A DNA stretch of 64,000 nt from Congeria kusceri (taxonomy: Eukaryota > Mollusca > Bivalvia > Myida > Dreissenidae). Below the pieces are notes generated by a model. The model made no database searches and had not been told where the DNA came from. It saw only the letters and a program-made list of their open reading frames with translations. Below are positions 57,101 to 62,210 of this stretch, piece by piece (the first letter of the stretch is position 1; the number at the start of each line of letters is the position of its first letter). A program made the position numbers and the translations under genes. Location of the stretch: contig CM051027.1 in NCBI GenBank assembly GCA_027627225.1, positions 85,375,951 to 85,439,950 of the forward strand. Direction: 5' to 3'.

Positions 57101-57107
57101 AACTTGA
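12034..57107 (+). CDS. ABR: ABR/BCR-like RhoGEF-PH-C2-RhoGAP protein, 20 visible exons (5' end missing)
   Basis: Seen: 20 exons with GT-AG borders join in phase to 811 codons plus TGA. Numbering residues from the first complete codon: acidic lead 1-60, DH about 65-253, PH about 258-430 with a coiled coil inside (323-385), C2 about 468-600, RhoGAP about 605-800. The DH core shows [23 protein letters not shown]. The GAP domain shows GIYRVSG (arginine finger), [14 protein letters not shown] and [10 protein letters not shown]. Known of the family: ABR and BCR use the DH domain to exchange GDP on Rho-type GTPases and the GAP domain to inactivate Rac/Cdc42, at membranes and the actin cortex. Inference: 811 residues plus a short missing start fits ABR size (about 860 in human), but a BCR-type N-terminal kinase/oligomerisation part could lie upstream. 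The first exon starts with two bases of a split codon, so no start can be given. The C-terminus (RRSAT) lacks the vertebrate-type PDZ ligand. Confidence 0.93.
12174..12301. repeat. 65-bp tandem duplication just after exon 1
   Basis: A block starting cgcagtcatgaaatgtcc occurs at 12174 and 12239, 18 bp downstream of the exon 1 donor. Confidence 0.85.
13052..13207 (+). CDS. ABR: ABR-like exon 2: start of DH (RhoGEF) domain
   Basis: The acceptor is atgttag, the donor AAG|gtgcgt, phase 0 to 0, 52 codons. The reading includes [19 protein letters not shown], matching the first DH helix of the family (conserved region 1: a hydrophobic helix ending in a Ser/Glu-x-x-Tyr pattern). The next exon continues the same alignment without a gap. 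Confidence 0.9.
13208..14197. other. intron 2, 5' part
   Basis: AT-rich intron sequence with no recognisable feature. Confidence 0.5.
14198..14990. repeat. dispersed repeat with internal degenerate units
   Basis: Opens with tagcttggcaaagagcatat and a tccgtccgtccatccttcc tract. It then carries about four diverged units built around aattcttgtcc...tttctcagcaact and accaagatgaggtgtgcac. It is interrupted at about 14590-14770 by unrelated sequence. Confidence 0.55.
14991..16409. other. intron 2, middle
   Basis: AT-rich sequence without recognisable genes or repeats. Confidence 0.45.
16410..16982. repeat. 38-bp tandem array, about 15 copies
   Basis: The unit is gcatccatcagtttcaatga followed by tatccttgttatagcaat. 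A 190-bp (5-unit) higher-order copy is visible: the variant starting attcatccatcactttc recurs at 16561 and 16751. Confidence 0.93.
16996..18481. mobile_element. 1.5-kb TIR element
   Basis: The left end CTGGGCTGGTATTAATAAAG and the right end (inverted) CTGGGCCCGTATTAACCAAA form terminal repeats, with further subterminal AAGTCTAAG-type inverted matches. Inside are a 15-bp-stem hairpin at 17936-17972, an A-tract at 18158 and two 88-codon ORFs (17292-17558, 17605-17871) with no recognisable domain. Confidence 0.6.
18482..20003. other. intron 2, 3' part
   Basis: AT-rich sequence with nothing recognisable. Confidence 0.45.
20004..20204. mobile_element. palindromic MITE, copy B (right end truncated)
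   Basis: Starts TGAGGCATGTCATGGG with TTAATGCATGTGC, and ends at GCATGCATTAAG without the terminal block. The centre is shortened. Confidence 0.8.
20498..20683 (+). CDS. ABR: ABR-like exon 3: DH domain, helices 2-3
   Basis: The acceptor is tgttttcag, the donor TTG|gtaagt, phase 0 to 0, 62 codons. It contains [20 protein letters not shown], which aligns with the 'ETIFYK...YEIHKEFYD' segment of ABR/BCR, followed by a Trp-containing helix ([18 protein letters not shown]). The intron before it is 7.3 kb and full of repeats. Translation runs on after the donor as an unrelated ORF to 20848, which is not exon. Confidence 0.92.
21801..22305. mobile_element. TTAA-flanked TIR element carrying a tRNA-like sequence
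   Basis: TIRs TTAAAGGGACTTGTTCACAG and (inverted) TTAAACGGACCTGTTTGCAG lie at the two ends, each beginning with TTAA. This is compatible with a piggyBac-type TTAA target. No transposase is present. A tRNA-like region lies on the - strand inside (21939-22011). Confidence 0.75.
21939..22011 (-). other. tRNA-like (pol III promoter) sequence, probably not a functional tRNA
   Basis: Read on the - strand: box A-like TGGCTGAGTGATTAAGC, a TTT anticodon-like loop CTTTTAA, and a perfect T-arm with box B GGTTCGAACCC (stem CCGGG/CCCGG). The acceptor stem (GCCGGAA against TGGGACC) and anticodon stem do not pair, so it is a tRNA-derived module. Confidence 0.6.
22447..22551 (+). CDS. ABR: ABR-like exon 4: DH domain, middle helix
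   Basis: The acceptor is ctttttcag, the donor GAG|gtagtg, phase 0 to 0, 35 codons. It reads [20 protein letters not shown] and so on, corresponding to the '[20 protein letters not shown]' helix of the family. The preceding intron contains several near-copies of the acceptor context (ttcaggtggtgt at about 22323, 22358 and 22401), so the true acceptor was chosen from the reading frame. The donor sits inside a target-site duplication created by a SINE insertion (see findings). Confidence 0.9.
22562..22759 (-). mobile_element. tRNA-derived SINE with target-site duplication
   Basis: Read on the - strand: a tRNA-like head (box A GTGGCGTAGTGGATA-like, box B GGATTCGATCCCC), then a core containing TTCTACCCAGGAAACGGACT and CCTAAGGCTTTCGATGCAAT, then an AATAAATA tail. 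The 12-bp direct repeat aggtagtgtata flanks it at 22550-22561 and 22760-22771. The core resembles the conserved domain of metazoan/bivalve 'Meta-domain' SINEs (recalled, not searched). Confidence 0.85.
23265..23514. mobile_element. palindromic MITE, copy C
   Basis: Ends TGAGGCGTGTAGTGC and (inverted) TGATGAGTGTCGTTGG; subterminal TTAATGCATGTGCGTA on both sides. Confidence 0.82.
24255..24898. repeat. dispersed repeat with internal units, 'gagttatggctcttg' type
   Basis: Opens tatccccccacccctaaaag, then a tcggtcggttgtctgtc tract. It then has about four 150-bp diverged units containing ttcaccaaacttgatgaaaa and gagttatggctcttga, and closes acagctcttgtt. Confidence 0.65.
25183..26141. mobile_element. 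hAT-like MITE, copy 1 (8-bp target duplication)
   Basis: TIRs TAGGGATGGGACCGAATA and (inverted) the same sequence lie at the two ends. A perfect 8-bp direct repeat attattat flanks it at 25175-25182 and 26142-26149, as for hAT-superfamily insertions. The interior of 0.95 kb has no transposase. A second copy lies at 35598-36372. Confidence 0.88.
26720..27058. mobile_element. small TIR element (MITE)
   Basis: Ends CAGGGGCGTAGCTT and (inverted) CAGCGGCGTAGCTTCC; 339 bp, no coding capacity. The target duplication is not clear. Confidence 0.6.
27263..27525. mobile_element. palindromic MITE, copy D
   Basis: Ends TTGAGGCGTGTCGTGGG and (inverted) TGAAGCGTGTCATGAG, with TTAATGCATGTGCGTTAAG. Near full length. 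Confidence 0.85.
27727..28707. repeat. dispersed repeat with internal units, 'agctcttgttt' type
   Basis: Opens tagatcgacttttcgaag with cggcgtcggcgtccgag. It has two to three units of about 180 bp (ggtttctcaggaat...taggccaattttgataa), then ggtcaaggtcactgtt blocks, and closes gacagctcttgttt. Confidence 0.6.
29327..29397 (+). other. tRNA-like sequence (+)
   Basis: Box A-like TAGTGCAGTGGTACAATG and box B GGTTCGAATCC followed by CAGAACAGGCAC. The acceptor stem has no matching 5' strand, so probably a tRNA-derived module. Confidence 0.5.
29646..29721 (-). other. tRNA-like sequence (-)
   Basis: On the - strand: GTCAGGAAGAATAGCGCGGT, then GGATAGTGTTTTAGA, a CTTTGAA anticodon-like loop (TTG) and box B GGTTCGAATCC. 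The acceptor stem is imperfect. Confidence 0.5.
29948..30182. repeat. 118-bp tandem duplication
   Basis: Two copies starting ggcaaggaaataaatc (29948 and 30066) with about 90% identity; the second ends ggaaactctta. Confidence 0.85.
30731..32245. repeat. dispersed repeat 'gctcacctgagcac', 1.5 kb
   Basis: Opens with a hairpin GCTCACCT...AGGTGAGC, then ggcgtcatctgtcatccg. It has about five diverged units (ccaatcttcaccaatcttgc, acagtttgtctatgac, gagttattgcccctt) of 120-170 bp, and closes tcaggtgagcactttgggcc ... ctcttgttt. The short ORFs within follow the internal units. Confidence 0.75.
32583..32604 (+). CDS. ABR: ABR-like exon 5: 22-base microexon of the DH domain
   Basis: The acceptor is gtatttcag and the donor AAAG|gtgaaa. 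The 22 bases read DQMEYFK plus one base. That spare G joins the first two bases of exon 6 to make GAT (Asp), giving [17 protein letters not shown]. Exon 4 ends in phase 0 and exon 6 needs one base, so only an exon of length 3n+1 fits here. The Phe-Lys-x-x-Leu-Leu spacing before KPVQR is typical of RhoGEFs. The call rests on phase, splice sites and family resemblance; no transcript was available. Confidence 0.68.
32758..32934. mobile_element. palindromic MITE, copy E (internally deleted)
   Basis: Ends TGAGGTGTGTCGTGGG and CCCACGACGCCTCA with TTAATGCATGTGCGTAAAG. The centre is shortened to about 177 bp. Confidence 0.83.
34910..36670 (-). pseudogene. DUF7869-type transposon protein, broken by a MITE
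   Basis: On the - strand, 36670-36390 reads an N-terminal part ([19 protein letters not shown], then a stop, then [20 protein letters not shown]). After the MITE at 35598-36372, 35587-34910 continues for 225 codons with [60 protein letters not shown] and [12 protein letters not shown]. This order is what I recall of the DUF7869 domain common in invertebrate mobile-element proteins; its biochemical role is not established. At least two disabling changes (in-frame stop near 36555, MITE insertion) make it a pseudogene. Confidence 0.72.
35598..36372. mobile_element. hAT-like MITE, copy 2, nested in the transposon
   Basis: Ends TAGAAATGGGACCGAATA and (inverted) TAGGGATGGGACCGAATA. A perfect 8-bp target duplication gtctttag lies at 35590-35597 and 36373-36380. 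It shares most of its interior with copy 1, starting at cgtttgattgcaaagttaac. Confidence 0.9.
36728..37761 (-). pseudogene. upstream transposon-encoded protein, frame-broken
   Basis: Three overlapping - strand ORFs in different frames (37761-37576, 37533-37156, 37156-36728) appear to be one protein: HNYFMLEDF...[13 protein letters not shown], then [20 protein letters not shown], then a Ser/Asp/Gln-rich tail with repeats of the type QxxxDQSxxxxAxxxQ. The YVFDPHSR block resembles a domain seen in other invertebrate transposon-associated proteins (possibly a cysteine-protease-like fold; weak). It could alternatively contain a spliced intron. Confidence 0.45.
38872..38924 (+). CDS. ABR: ABR-like exon 6: DH signature LLKPVQRI
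   Basis: The acceptor is aattttcag and the donor CAT|gtaggt; two bases complete the Asp codon from the microexon. The 17 residues [17 protein letters not shown] are the DH conserved region 3 (LLKPVxRxxxxxLxL), the most diagnostic segment of the domain. The exon lies only 75 bp from the right end of a 5.2-kb DNA transposon (33607-38796) that fills most of the preceding intron. Confidence 0.9.
38925..39391. other. intron 6, 5' part
   Basis: AT-rich, nothing recognisable. Confidence 0.45.
39392..40380. mobile_element. mariner-type TIR element, TA-flanked
   Basis: The two ends match as perfect inverted repeats over 28 bp (CTGGCGCAGTGCCTAAATCC, GCCAC), flanked by TA at 39390-39391 and 40381-40382. 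A third, internal copy (gagtgcctaaatcccccac) is near 39600. 989 bp, no transposase. Confidence 0.87.
40584..40700 (+). CDS. ABR: ABR-like exon 7: end of DH domain
   Basis: The acceptor is ctgttttag, the donor ACG|gtaagg, phase 0 to 0, 39 codons. [20 protein letters not shown] aligns almost residue for residue with the ABR segment after LVLH, followed by the long final DH helix ([18 protein letters not shown]). Immediately 3' of the donor the intron is a run of guanine tracts (see findings). Confidence 0.94.
40701..41240. repeat. G-rich low-complexity tract and tandem duplication in intron 7
   Basis: Guanine runs of 5-8 and longer, including runs of about 17 near 41045 and 14 near 41194. A block of about 160 bp (gtggagggaaatttactcag ... 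ttagtactatgcgtgaa) is repeated at about 40972 and 41134. Confidence 0.85.
41561..41697 (+). CDS. ABR: ABR-like exon 8: start of PH domain
   Basis: The acceptor is ttgttacag and the donor AA|gtatgt, phase 0 to 2. It reads [18 protein letters not shown] then [19 protein letters not shown], matching the first PH strands of ABR (KDGFLVEV...[15 protein letters not shown]). The 3' edge of this exon has two decayed tandem copies in the following intron (41795-42052). Confidence 0.94.
41795..42052 (+). pseudogene. two decayed tandem copies of the exon 8 3' edge
   Basis: The 3' end of exon 8 with the start of its intron (41666-41794) recurs at 41795-41914 and 41915-42052. Recognisable blocks are CAAGxxCAAxxGAGGxxxxAAGTA, attgtgctxtagttxctgaaag and gttttgtttgta. 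The third copy keeps CTCATCTGCATCAAG and an acceptor-like cttttactaatag-type tract in front of it. Confidence 0.7.
42200..42267 (+). CDS. ABR: ABR-like exon 9: PH domain strand
   Basis: The acceptor is ctactttcag and the donor AGAG|gtatag. One base completes Lys from exon 8 and one base is left over for exon 10. It reads [19 protein letters not shown] and so on, aligning with the family's 'QQYDCKWYIPLTDLSFQM' segment. Divergence is higher here than in neighbouring exons, but length, phase at both ends and position all fit. Confidence 0.8.
42461..43208. repeat. dispersed repeat 'gttcacctgagcacgaagtg'
   Basis: Opens gttcacctgagcacgaagtg then tgtgtccgtcgtc. It has about three units containing ggctggatttgaaaatagtt and ttccttcaaatcattttga, and closes ctcaggtgagtgacccaggg. 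Same architecture as 30731-32245. Confidence 0.7.
43494..43665. mobile_element. palindromic MITE, copy F (left half missing)
   Basis: Begins at the centre (ccgctttttatggtattttc) and runs to CCCACGACGCGCCTCA. Confidence 0.82.
43863..43975 (+). CDS. ABR: ABR-like exon 10: coiled-coil insert in the PH domain
   Basis: The acceptor is tacacag and the donor GAG|gtgaga. The first two bases complete Glu with exon 9, and the exon ends in phase 0. It reads [20 protein letters not shown], a heptad-like charged helix equivalent to the 'ELDALKIKISQIKSDIQ' insert that splits the PH domain of BCR/ABR. Confidence 0.88.
44045..44210. repeat. 83-bp tandem duplication
   Basis: Two near-identical copies starting caattcagtttgaagaatc at 44045 and 44128, 70 bp after exon 10. 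Confidence 0.9.
44566..45423. mobile_element. pogo/Tigger-like MITE, TA-flanked
   Basis: Ends CAGTATAACCTGTCTAAACC and (inverted) CAGTAAAACCTGTCCAAACC, each flanked by TA. Internal repeats of ttcggttt...cagg occur on both sides; no ORF with transposase motifs. Confidence 0.8.
45721..45937 (+). CDS. ABR: ABR-like exon 11: coiled coil and end of PH domain
   Basis: The acceptor is tttccacag and the donor CAAG|gtcact, phase 0 to 1, 72 codons. A basic coiled coil ([19 protein letters not shown]) is followed by the last PH strands and the C-terminal PH helix with its conserved Trp ([17 protein letters not shown]). Family counterparts read 'LISSDYERAEWRENI'. The donor is a weak match to consensus (gtcact), so an alternative donor is possible. 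Confidence 0.93.
46234..46338 (+). CDS. ABR: ABR-like exon 12: PH-C2 linker
   Basis: The acceptor is cactgcag and the donor AAAG|gtctgt, phase 1 to 1, 34 whole codons. [19 protein letters not shown] corresponds to the family's 'VELQMLTNSCVKLQTV' linker before the C2 domain. The tail [11 protein letters not shown] fits 'HSIPLTINKE'. Confidence 0.9.
46870..46938 (+). CDS. ABR: ABR-like exon 13: first C2 strand
   Basis: The acceptor is gtattacag and the donor TGTG|gtgggt, phase 1 to 1, 22 whole codons. [20 protein letters not shown] matches the opening strand of the C2 domain in ABR/BCR (GLYGFLNVIVHSATGF). The canonical loop-1 aspartate pattern of calcium-binding C2 domains is not evident. Confidence 0.9.
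47216..47418 (+). CDS. ABR: ABR-like exon 14: core of C2 domain
   Basis: The acceptor is ctctgtacag and the donor GAG|gtacct, phase 1 to 0, 67 whole codons. [19 protein letters not shown], then [20 protein letters not shown], align closely with 'CTLEVDSFGYFVNKAKTR...[20 protein letters not shown]' of BCR. The loop after ILCYQ is shorter than in vertebrates (AKGEDESDV against a longer KTK-containing loop). Confidence 0.95.
47883..47939 (+). CDS. ABR: ABR-like exon 15: late C2 domain
   Basis: The acceptor is ttcttacag and the donor AAT|gtaagt, phase 0 to 0, 19 codons ([19 protein letters not shown]). It corresponds to the family's 'LDPQALQDRDWQRTVIAMNG' segment. Overall similarity is modest, but the Trp and the terminal Met-Asn are shared and both splice sites are strong. 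Confidence 0.85.
48204..48313 (+). CDS. ABR: ABR-like exon 16: end of C2, start of RhoGAP
   Basis: The acceptor is tttttgcag and the donor AAG|gtgaac, phase 0 to 2, 36 whole codons. It reads [20 protein letters not shown], aligning with 'FSLKRMPSRKQTGVFGVKI', the linker into the GAP domain. FGVKI is the usual beginning of the ABR/BCR-type GAP. Confidence 0.93.
48877..48938 (+). CDS. ABR: ABR-like exon 17: RhoGAP helix A
   Basis: The acceptor is atttccag and the donor AAAAGGG|gtaggt. Phase 2 in (AG|G = Arg) and phase 1 out, 20 whole codons. [20 protein letters not shown] matches 'KRERSKVPYIVRQCVEEVEK' of the family: the PxxV...C...VE helix that precedes the arginine-finger loop. Confidence 0.94.
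49316..49393 (+). CDS. ABR: ABR-like exon 18: RhoGAP arginine-finger loop
   Basis: The acceptor is tattctgcag and the donor AAAA|gtaagt, phase 1 to 1, 25 whole codons. [20 protein letters not shown] contains GIYRVSG, whose Arg is the catalytic arginine finger in RhoGAP domains. It is intact here, so GAP activity toward a Rho-type GTPase is expected. Confidence 0.96.
50420..52410. repeat. 33-bp satellite array, about 60 copies
   Basis: The unit is gttcacataaatatgggtcc followed by atgatggctctaa, alternating with an actggtctatgtt variant. The left 300 bp is diverged, the centre highly homogeneous. Higher-order blocks start at about 51427, 51790 and 52087 (363 and 297 bp). Open frames on both strands follow from the period being a multiple of 3. 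Confidence 0.95.
52411..53830. other. intron 18, 3' part
   Basis: AT-rich; no recognisable gene. The ORF 53358-53813 ends in the exon 19 acceptor tract and is not protein-like. Confidence 0.45.
53831..53965 (+). CDS. ABR: ABR-like exon 19: RhoGAP core
   Basis: The acceptor is tttatttcag and the donor ACC|gtacgt, phase 1 to 1, 44 whole codons. It holds the GAP signature [17 protein letters not shown], including the Lys-x-Tyr/Phe-Phe-Arg-Glu-Leu-Pro core that contacts the GTPase. The preceding intron (4.4 kb) is nearly half filled by a 33-bp satellite. Retrotransposon-like DNA begins within a few tens of bases of this donor. Confidence 0.96.
54411..55409. repeat. dispersed repeat 'tacccccacaaacgaag', 1 kb
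   Basis: Opens tacccccacaaacgaagttt and ggtccgtcggtctgttggtc. It has five units of about 160 bp (gataactcaagaaaggcttg, acaggtcaagtt, gagttatggcccctttt), and closes gcggggggtatatccgtc ... ctagtt. Confidence 0.75.
55481..56190 (-). pseudogene. 3' fragment of a non-LTR retrotransposon ORF, split by a MITE
   Basis: On the - strand, 56190-56040 reads [20 protein letters not shown]...[11 protein letters not shown]. After a MITE, 55780-55481 reads [13 protein letters not shown]...[20 protein letters not shown]. Both match the C-terminal part of LINE polyproteins downstream of the reverse transcriptase, including a Cys-x2-Cys...His...Cys knuckle. No RT domain is present here. Confidence 0.7.
55780..56037. 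mobile_element. palindromic MITE, copy G, nested in a LINE fragment
   Basis: Ends TGTGGCGCGTCGTAAG and (inverted) TGTGGTGCGTCGTGGG; internal AGCCTGTGCGGACTGCACAG. Full length (258 bp). Confidence 0.87.
56686..56750. mobile_element. palindromic MITE, copy H (right end only)
   Basis: Only the last 65 bp: caggctaatcgggtacgaca ... acgtgcattaagtccgg ... CCACGACACACCTTA. Confidence 0.75.
56785..57107 (+). CDS. ABR: ABR-like exon 20: RhoGAP C-terminal half and stop
   Basis: The acceptor is gttttcag, phase 1, 106 residues then [23 protein letters not shown], then [18 protein letters not shown], are the final GAP helices with the conserved Asn-Leu-Ala-x-x-Phe-Gly-Pro motif. The protein ends LRRSAT. 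Vertebrate ABR/BCR end in a PDZ ligand (S/T-x-V); that is absent here. A half copy of the palindromic MITE lies 34 bp before the exon. Confidence 0.96.
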
Positions 57108-57897
57108 GAAACCGCATAACTGGAATGTGTGCATTGAATGAGAGGGCCCATGATTCATGCATATGCAGACGCTTACGTTGTAATTTGCCAGTTCCTGTCA
57201 ATGACCATTTGTATTAACATGTCAGCTAAACAAGTACGTGTTATGTATAACATAGGCTTTATGTGGACTGTAACCTGTGCATGTAAATTCTTTTGCATAC
57301 AGTTACTATGCAACAAAACATATGCTTTCTGTTTGTTGTGGTATTTGTGTTACATCCGCTGGTTTGATGTTGGACCATTTTGTATTTTAGATCAATTATT
57401 TTTCATTTACATGTGCATATGGTAACATATTGTATGTTATTTATATAATAGCTTTTATGTTATGTTATAATGATGCATGACTGAACATTTAGATGAGCAT
57501 GCTTAAGTTGATAAGTGGAGTATTTGAAACTCTATTACAAATCATGTTTCGTGCATTGGCATTATCATATTTTCATCAGAAGAATTCTTGAACTTTTGAG
57601 AGCAATGTAATATGGACCAATCAGAGTGAGTGATAAAGTCATCTACATGTTGACTAACAACATGATTCACAAGTATATATAAGGAAGTTTCGATGCTTTA
57701 AGATACAAATCTTAATTGCATGTACACAACTGACCTGACCAAGCATATATTCAACTACCATTTGTATATATTATATATATAACAGTATGATGTGCTATTT
57801 TCAAGACCATGAATTGTTTGCTGTTTGTGATAGATATATTATTGTAGGTCTATGTAACCGTGTATATAATTGCTAAACGTTCCTTACAAATCCTTTT
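57108..57897 (+). other. probable 3'UTR of the ABR-like gene
   Basis: AT-rich non-coding sequence directly after the stop codon. No AATAAA was found before about 59053, so the UTR is probably long and includes a dispersed repeat beginning at 57898. A short ORF at 57138-57425 has no recognisable features. Confidence 0.5.
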
Positions 57898-58690
57898 ATG
57901 CCCCAGGCATTTTGATGCGAGAGGCATATAGTGATTGTCCTGGCCTTCCGTCCGTACTTCTGTCCGTCCGTGACAAGATTAAGTAGATTTTACCATTTCG
58001 TCTAGCATTAACACCACTTACTTCAACACTTGGATACTTACACAGTTGTTGCTTATGACCATTCCCTATCCACCCATATCACACAACATCACTTTGACCT
58101 TGACCTTGACTTAATTAGAACTTAGAATAATTCAAATAGGCTGTTTCTTGGTTAAATAGATTTTACCGTTTTATCTAGCACCAACACCGCTTGCTACAAC
58201 ACATAAATACTTACACAGTTGTTGCGTATGACCATCCCTAATCCACCCATATCACCCAACCTCACTTTGGCCTTGACCTAATTTGCACTTAGAATAGTTC
58301 AAATGGGTTGTTTCTTGGTTAACAAGATTTTAGCGTTTCGTCTTGCACCAACACCGCTTGATGCAACACTTGGATACTTACACAGTTGTTTCTTATGACC
58401 ATCCCCAATCCACCCATATCACCCAGCCACACTTTGACCTTGATCTTGACCTAATTTGGACTTCAAATAATTCAAAAGTGCCATTACTTGCTTAACTTGT
58501 TTATACCGTTTTGTCTAGCCACTTACTATAACATTTGGATATTTACACAGTTGTTACTTATGGCCGTTCCCAATCCACCCATATCACCCAACCTCACTTT
58601 GACCTTGATCTAATTTAAACTAAGAAATGGGCTATCCAGCACCAACCGTGGGCATGTGTGTTTATCAAACACAGAATCTTGTTCTGTTAA
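57898..58690. repeat. dispersed repeat 'atgccccaggcat', in the 3'UTR
   Basis: Opens atgccccaggcattttgatg and a tccgtccgtacttctgtccg tract. It has four units of about 175 bp (tacttacacagttgtt, tatgaccatcc, cacccatatcacccaac, ctttgaccttgac), and closes aatcttgttctg. Confidence 0.7.
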
Positions 58691-59052
58691 TATTTTTGTC
58701 TGTAAGTGTTGTAAATTTTGAAACATCCTTTTAATGTTTTAGGTCATTGTGAGCTAGAAGTTTATGCGACCACTGCAGTTTGTTTTGCTGGGGTTTGCAG
58801 AAGCAACGTGGGACAGTTTCAGGACTCTAGCTCATAATTTCACACGTTGACAACATCACCAAATTTGGTATCATACATCTGCTGATTGAAAAATGTATTT
58901 TGTAATGCAAATCATAGTCTATTTCCTTAGAAAAAAAACTTCACTTAACAAGAGATTTTTAATCTTAAAGTTTTGTTAAAGGAATTTTACATTGTGGTAT
59001 GAGTTTCCATGAAATTGTGTTGATTGGCACTGTCTGTATAGAACGTTTAACG

Positions 59053-59058
59053 AATAAA
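59053..59058 (+). promoter_or_regulatory. candidate poly(A) signal AATAAA
   Basis: First canonical AATAAA after the stop codon (1.95 kb downstream). It is followed about 35 bp later by a T/GT-rich stretch (ttccagtgttctatg). It would give a 3'UTR of about 2 kb. A second good candidate lies at 60818. Confidence 0.35.
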
Positions 59059-60817
59059 TATAAAAACATTTCTAACGCCTGTTTCCAGTGTTCTATGTAT
59101 ATATTTGTAGTTTCTTTGCTCTTCAGTGCCAAAAGTGCATCTTGTATACAGTAATTTGCATTCTTGTATACAGTAATTTGCTTCCAAAAGCCTCCATTTT
59201 GTATTTTGAATTGTTGATAGTGTTGCTATTGTTGACTCGTATATGGTTTTATGTGATAGCGAAATGTGTTCAAAGTACATTTAGTGTTCAGAAGCATTAT
59301 TTGTACAGAAGCTGACTTATATGTTAATTACATGTTATAATGCATACGGAAAGGTACAAGGAAAGGTAGAACGCCGAAATGTTGTGTATCTGATTCTTGT
59401 AAGTAGTGGTAAATCTTTTATCAATGATTATATTTTTTTTTAAATCAACTTTGTAATGTTTATGCCTGTTAATTCCATATCTTAAATATGACAGGTTACA
59501 GCTTACTTTTAAAATAATAACCTAAATTACCTTAGATAACCTTGCTATTCTGATAATTTTATAAGTGAATTGTATAATAAAAACAACAACAATACATTTC
59601 CCAGATAAGAATTTCTTCTCTTGCTACCTAATTATTCTATTCTTCAATGTTCCATTACCGTAATAGTAATTTCTAGCTTATGTTTTGGCATAAAAAGATT
59701 ATTTGAATATTCACAGTGGAAACTATTATGATTGTGAACTGTTTATTGTGCACTTTTGCTCTTGTTGCATTCATACATAACAATTTAATTATATGCTCAT
59801 TAATTTAGCATTATAATTATTGTTTACAAAATGTTCACTGATAATGTTTTGTTTAAATAAACACAAAGTTATATTGGAATTGTGTATTCTATCAATTATT
59901 AGTATGTAAATTACATAAATTGCATATTTATTTGGTGCGGATAGTGTATTATCTTTTAAAACTAGTTTATTGCTGGCAATAAATTTATAAGCTTAGAACC
60001 ATTGCCAATAATATGGTTAGAAATAGAATATACTATTATTAATAATAATATACTATAAATGAAAAAGACCACACACCCTGAAACCAAGAAAATATTGTAA
60101 TCCAGACATGCCATTGAAATGCAGACACATGCAGTCTTATTGGATACCATTTGCATTTAAAGGGGCATATCCAGTGTTATAAAACGTAGAAAATATCAAT
60201 ATGTTCTATCGTTCAGTATGGCAAACGATTTGAATCTTTTTGTAACATTAAAAATAGAATCTTGGAAAGGTGCCAAAAAACTTACCTTATGATTAGAATC
60301 TTCTTTTCATACAATAAATCACAACTTTTAAATTATGTTATTGTTGATACCCTTCTATGGTATTTTAGTTTGCTTATAATCTTTTATAACATAATCATGT
60401 TTATAAAATAGCCCTACTATAATTTTGGTTGAAATTTTTAATAGAAAGGCATTTGAGCTATACTGCAGTTACTTTATGTGCTTATTCGGATTATGAATAT
60501 GTTCGCCTCTATAAATGACAGTTTAAATTTATTAAATGTTATATGTTAATGTACATTTTAAATTTATTAAATGTTATATGTTAATGTACATAAGTATAAC
60601 TATGGAGATGTTACATTTGATACTTTTAGTGGTCATTAGTTATGGGGATAATTATTTTACAAATTTCATTTGAACTTATATACAATATTTAATAATCACT
60701 ATTAACCACTTTTTCTGTGAATCATTTGTTTAACTGTAATGCAGAAAACTTTATTTTTGAGAGTTTAACACTATGAACTTTTATTTCTTTGTTACTGTTA
60801 ATATGAATTATTATTGA

Positions 60818-60823
60818 AATAAA
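60818..60823 (+). promoter_or_regulatory. alternative poly(A) signal AATAAA
   Basis: AATAAA followed by gtgttcactttttcttc, a fair GU/U-rich downstream element. It would extend the 3'UTR to about 3.7 kb. Confidence 0.3.
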
Positions 60824-60890
60824 GAATAATTCATGTGTTCACTTTTTCTTCAGTCAAAAACACCTGTACGAACAGATAGTAAATTTGGAC

Positions 60891-61021
60891 CAGGCACCCG
60901 GAGCCAATTGCCTTTGGTACCCGGCACTGCACCTGTACTTCACTAATTGCCTTTGGTACCTGGCACCGCACCTGTACTTCACTAATTGCCTTTGGTACCC
61001 GGCACTGCACCTGTACTTCAC
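60891..61021. repeat. 49-bp tandem repeat, 2.6 copies
   Basis: The unit is aattgcctttggtacccggc followed by actgcacctgtacttcact. Confidence 0.9.
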
Positions 61022-61313
61022 AGAAAAGAACTAATATGCGTTAGTACTTTAATATATAATGTGTGTTCCCCCTTTTTATCATGCCTAGCATGTGCCATAT
61101 TATTGACATTGATGATGAACCGGATACTATCACAGACTTCGGCGTGTACATAATAGAGCCATTTATATACATGTATGATGCATTTACGAAATTTGGTTAT
61201 TTGTTGGAAAACCAATGCAATGAAAAATTCAACATGCTCACAGTTATCTGAATGTACATGCAATGTTATTGTATTCAGAGCATGATGGTCTATCAACTCT
61301 GGACTACACATTT

Positions 61314-61720
61314 TTATGCCCCCGAAAGAGGGCATATTAAAATGAAACCGTCTCTGTCTGGCTAAGGTAAGTTTTTTATCATGTCAAATATCTTGAATAC
61401 TATCATTACCATGTCAAGTATCTTGAATACTATCAAAGGTATTTACTTCAAACTTGAAATACTTCTTTAATCTTTACCATCAATGTCTCCACCAGGGAAA
61501 GCAACCCCATAACTCTGTTTTGTGTTTTGACATTTATGCCCAATTTTTAACTTTTGGTTCAAGTTTTTCCAGAGCAGCCGTTTTGACTGAAGTAATTAAG
61601 TTTAGTTTACATTTTGCATTCACTTTAATTTACAGAGCTTCATGTTAGTGTCAAAGGTCACAGTTACTGAAGAGCATTCGGGGAAAGATGTCACCTGATA
61701 GTGACAACACTTGTTTTAAG
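61314..61720. repeat. dispersed repeat 'atgcccccgaaagagggcat' fragment
   Basis: Opens with the hairpin ATGCCCCCGAAAGAGGGCAT, a short internal duplication (catgtcaa[a/g]tatcttgaatac) at 61380-61435, and closes near acttgttttaag. A shortened member of the opening-hairpin/closing-cttgtt elements. Confidence 0.55.
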
Positions 61721-62210
61721 AAAGAACTTGCCTTGAGCAGTGAATAGCTGACATCATTATCTTTTGAACCATATCATTATTATTTTAAACAGTTTAATTG
61801 CTTGTTCAAAGAAATACACACCTACTGTTTCTGCATTTTCCATAACAGTCTATAAAAATGGTCTGAGAATTAAAAGTGACCAAGACCCAACATCCACTGC
61901 CCAGACTTGAGATTTGAAAATATTAGATGACATCTTGTATTGTTTTGGGGATGTTTCAATACAACTCGAGTTGTATTAAACGTTGTTTTGCGTATACTAT
62001 AATACAAGTGTATTCCTGACGAAAACATCAGGTGCATGAGTACAGAAAATGTACCCAGGTACCAGCAAAAGCTAACCCGCCTTACATATACCACTCCAGT
62101 CTCTAATCACCAGATATTATAAGTAACATATGATGCTGACACAAGATTTGTAACAAATATGTACATGTATCCCTATATTGCTGGTATCATATCGTAACTG
62201 ATTAGAAGAT
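61721..62210. other. non-coding spacer
   Basis: No recognisable feature. Confidence 0.4.

Larger units (their letters stand above)
58691..60890. other. distal 3'UTR / downstream sequence
   Basis: AT-rich; contains both poly(A) candidates and a 33-bp direct duplication at about 60527-60593 (aaatttattaaatgttatat). No gene recognised. Confidence 0.45.
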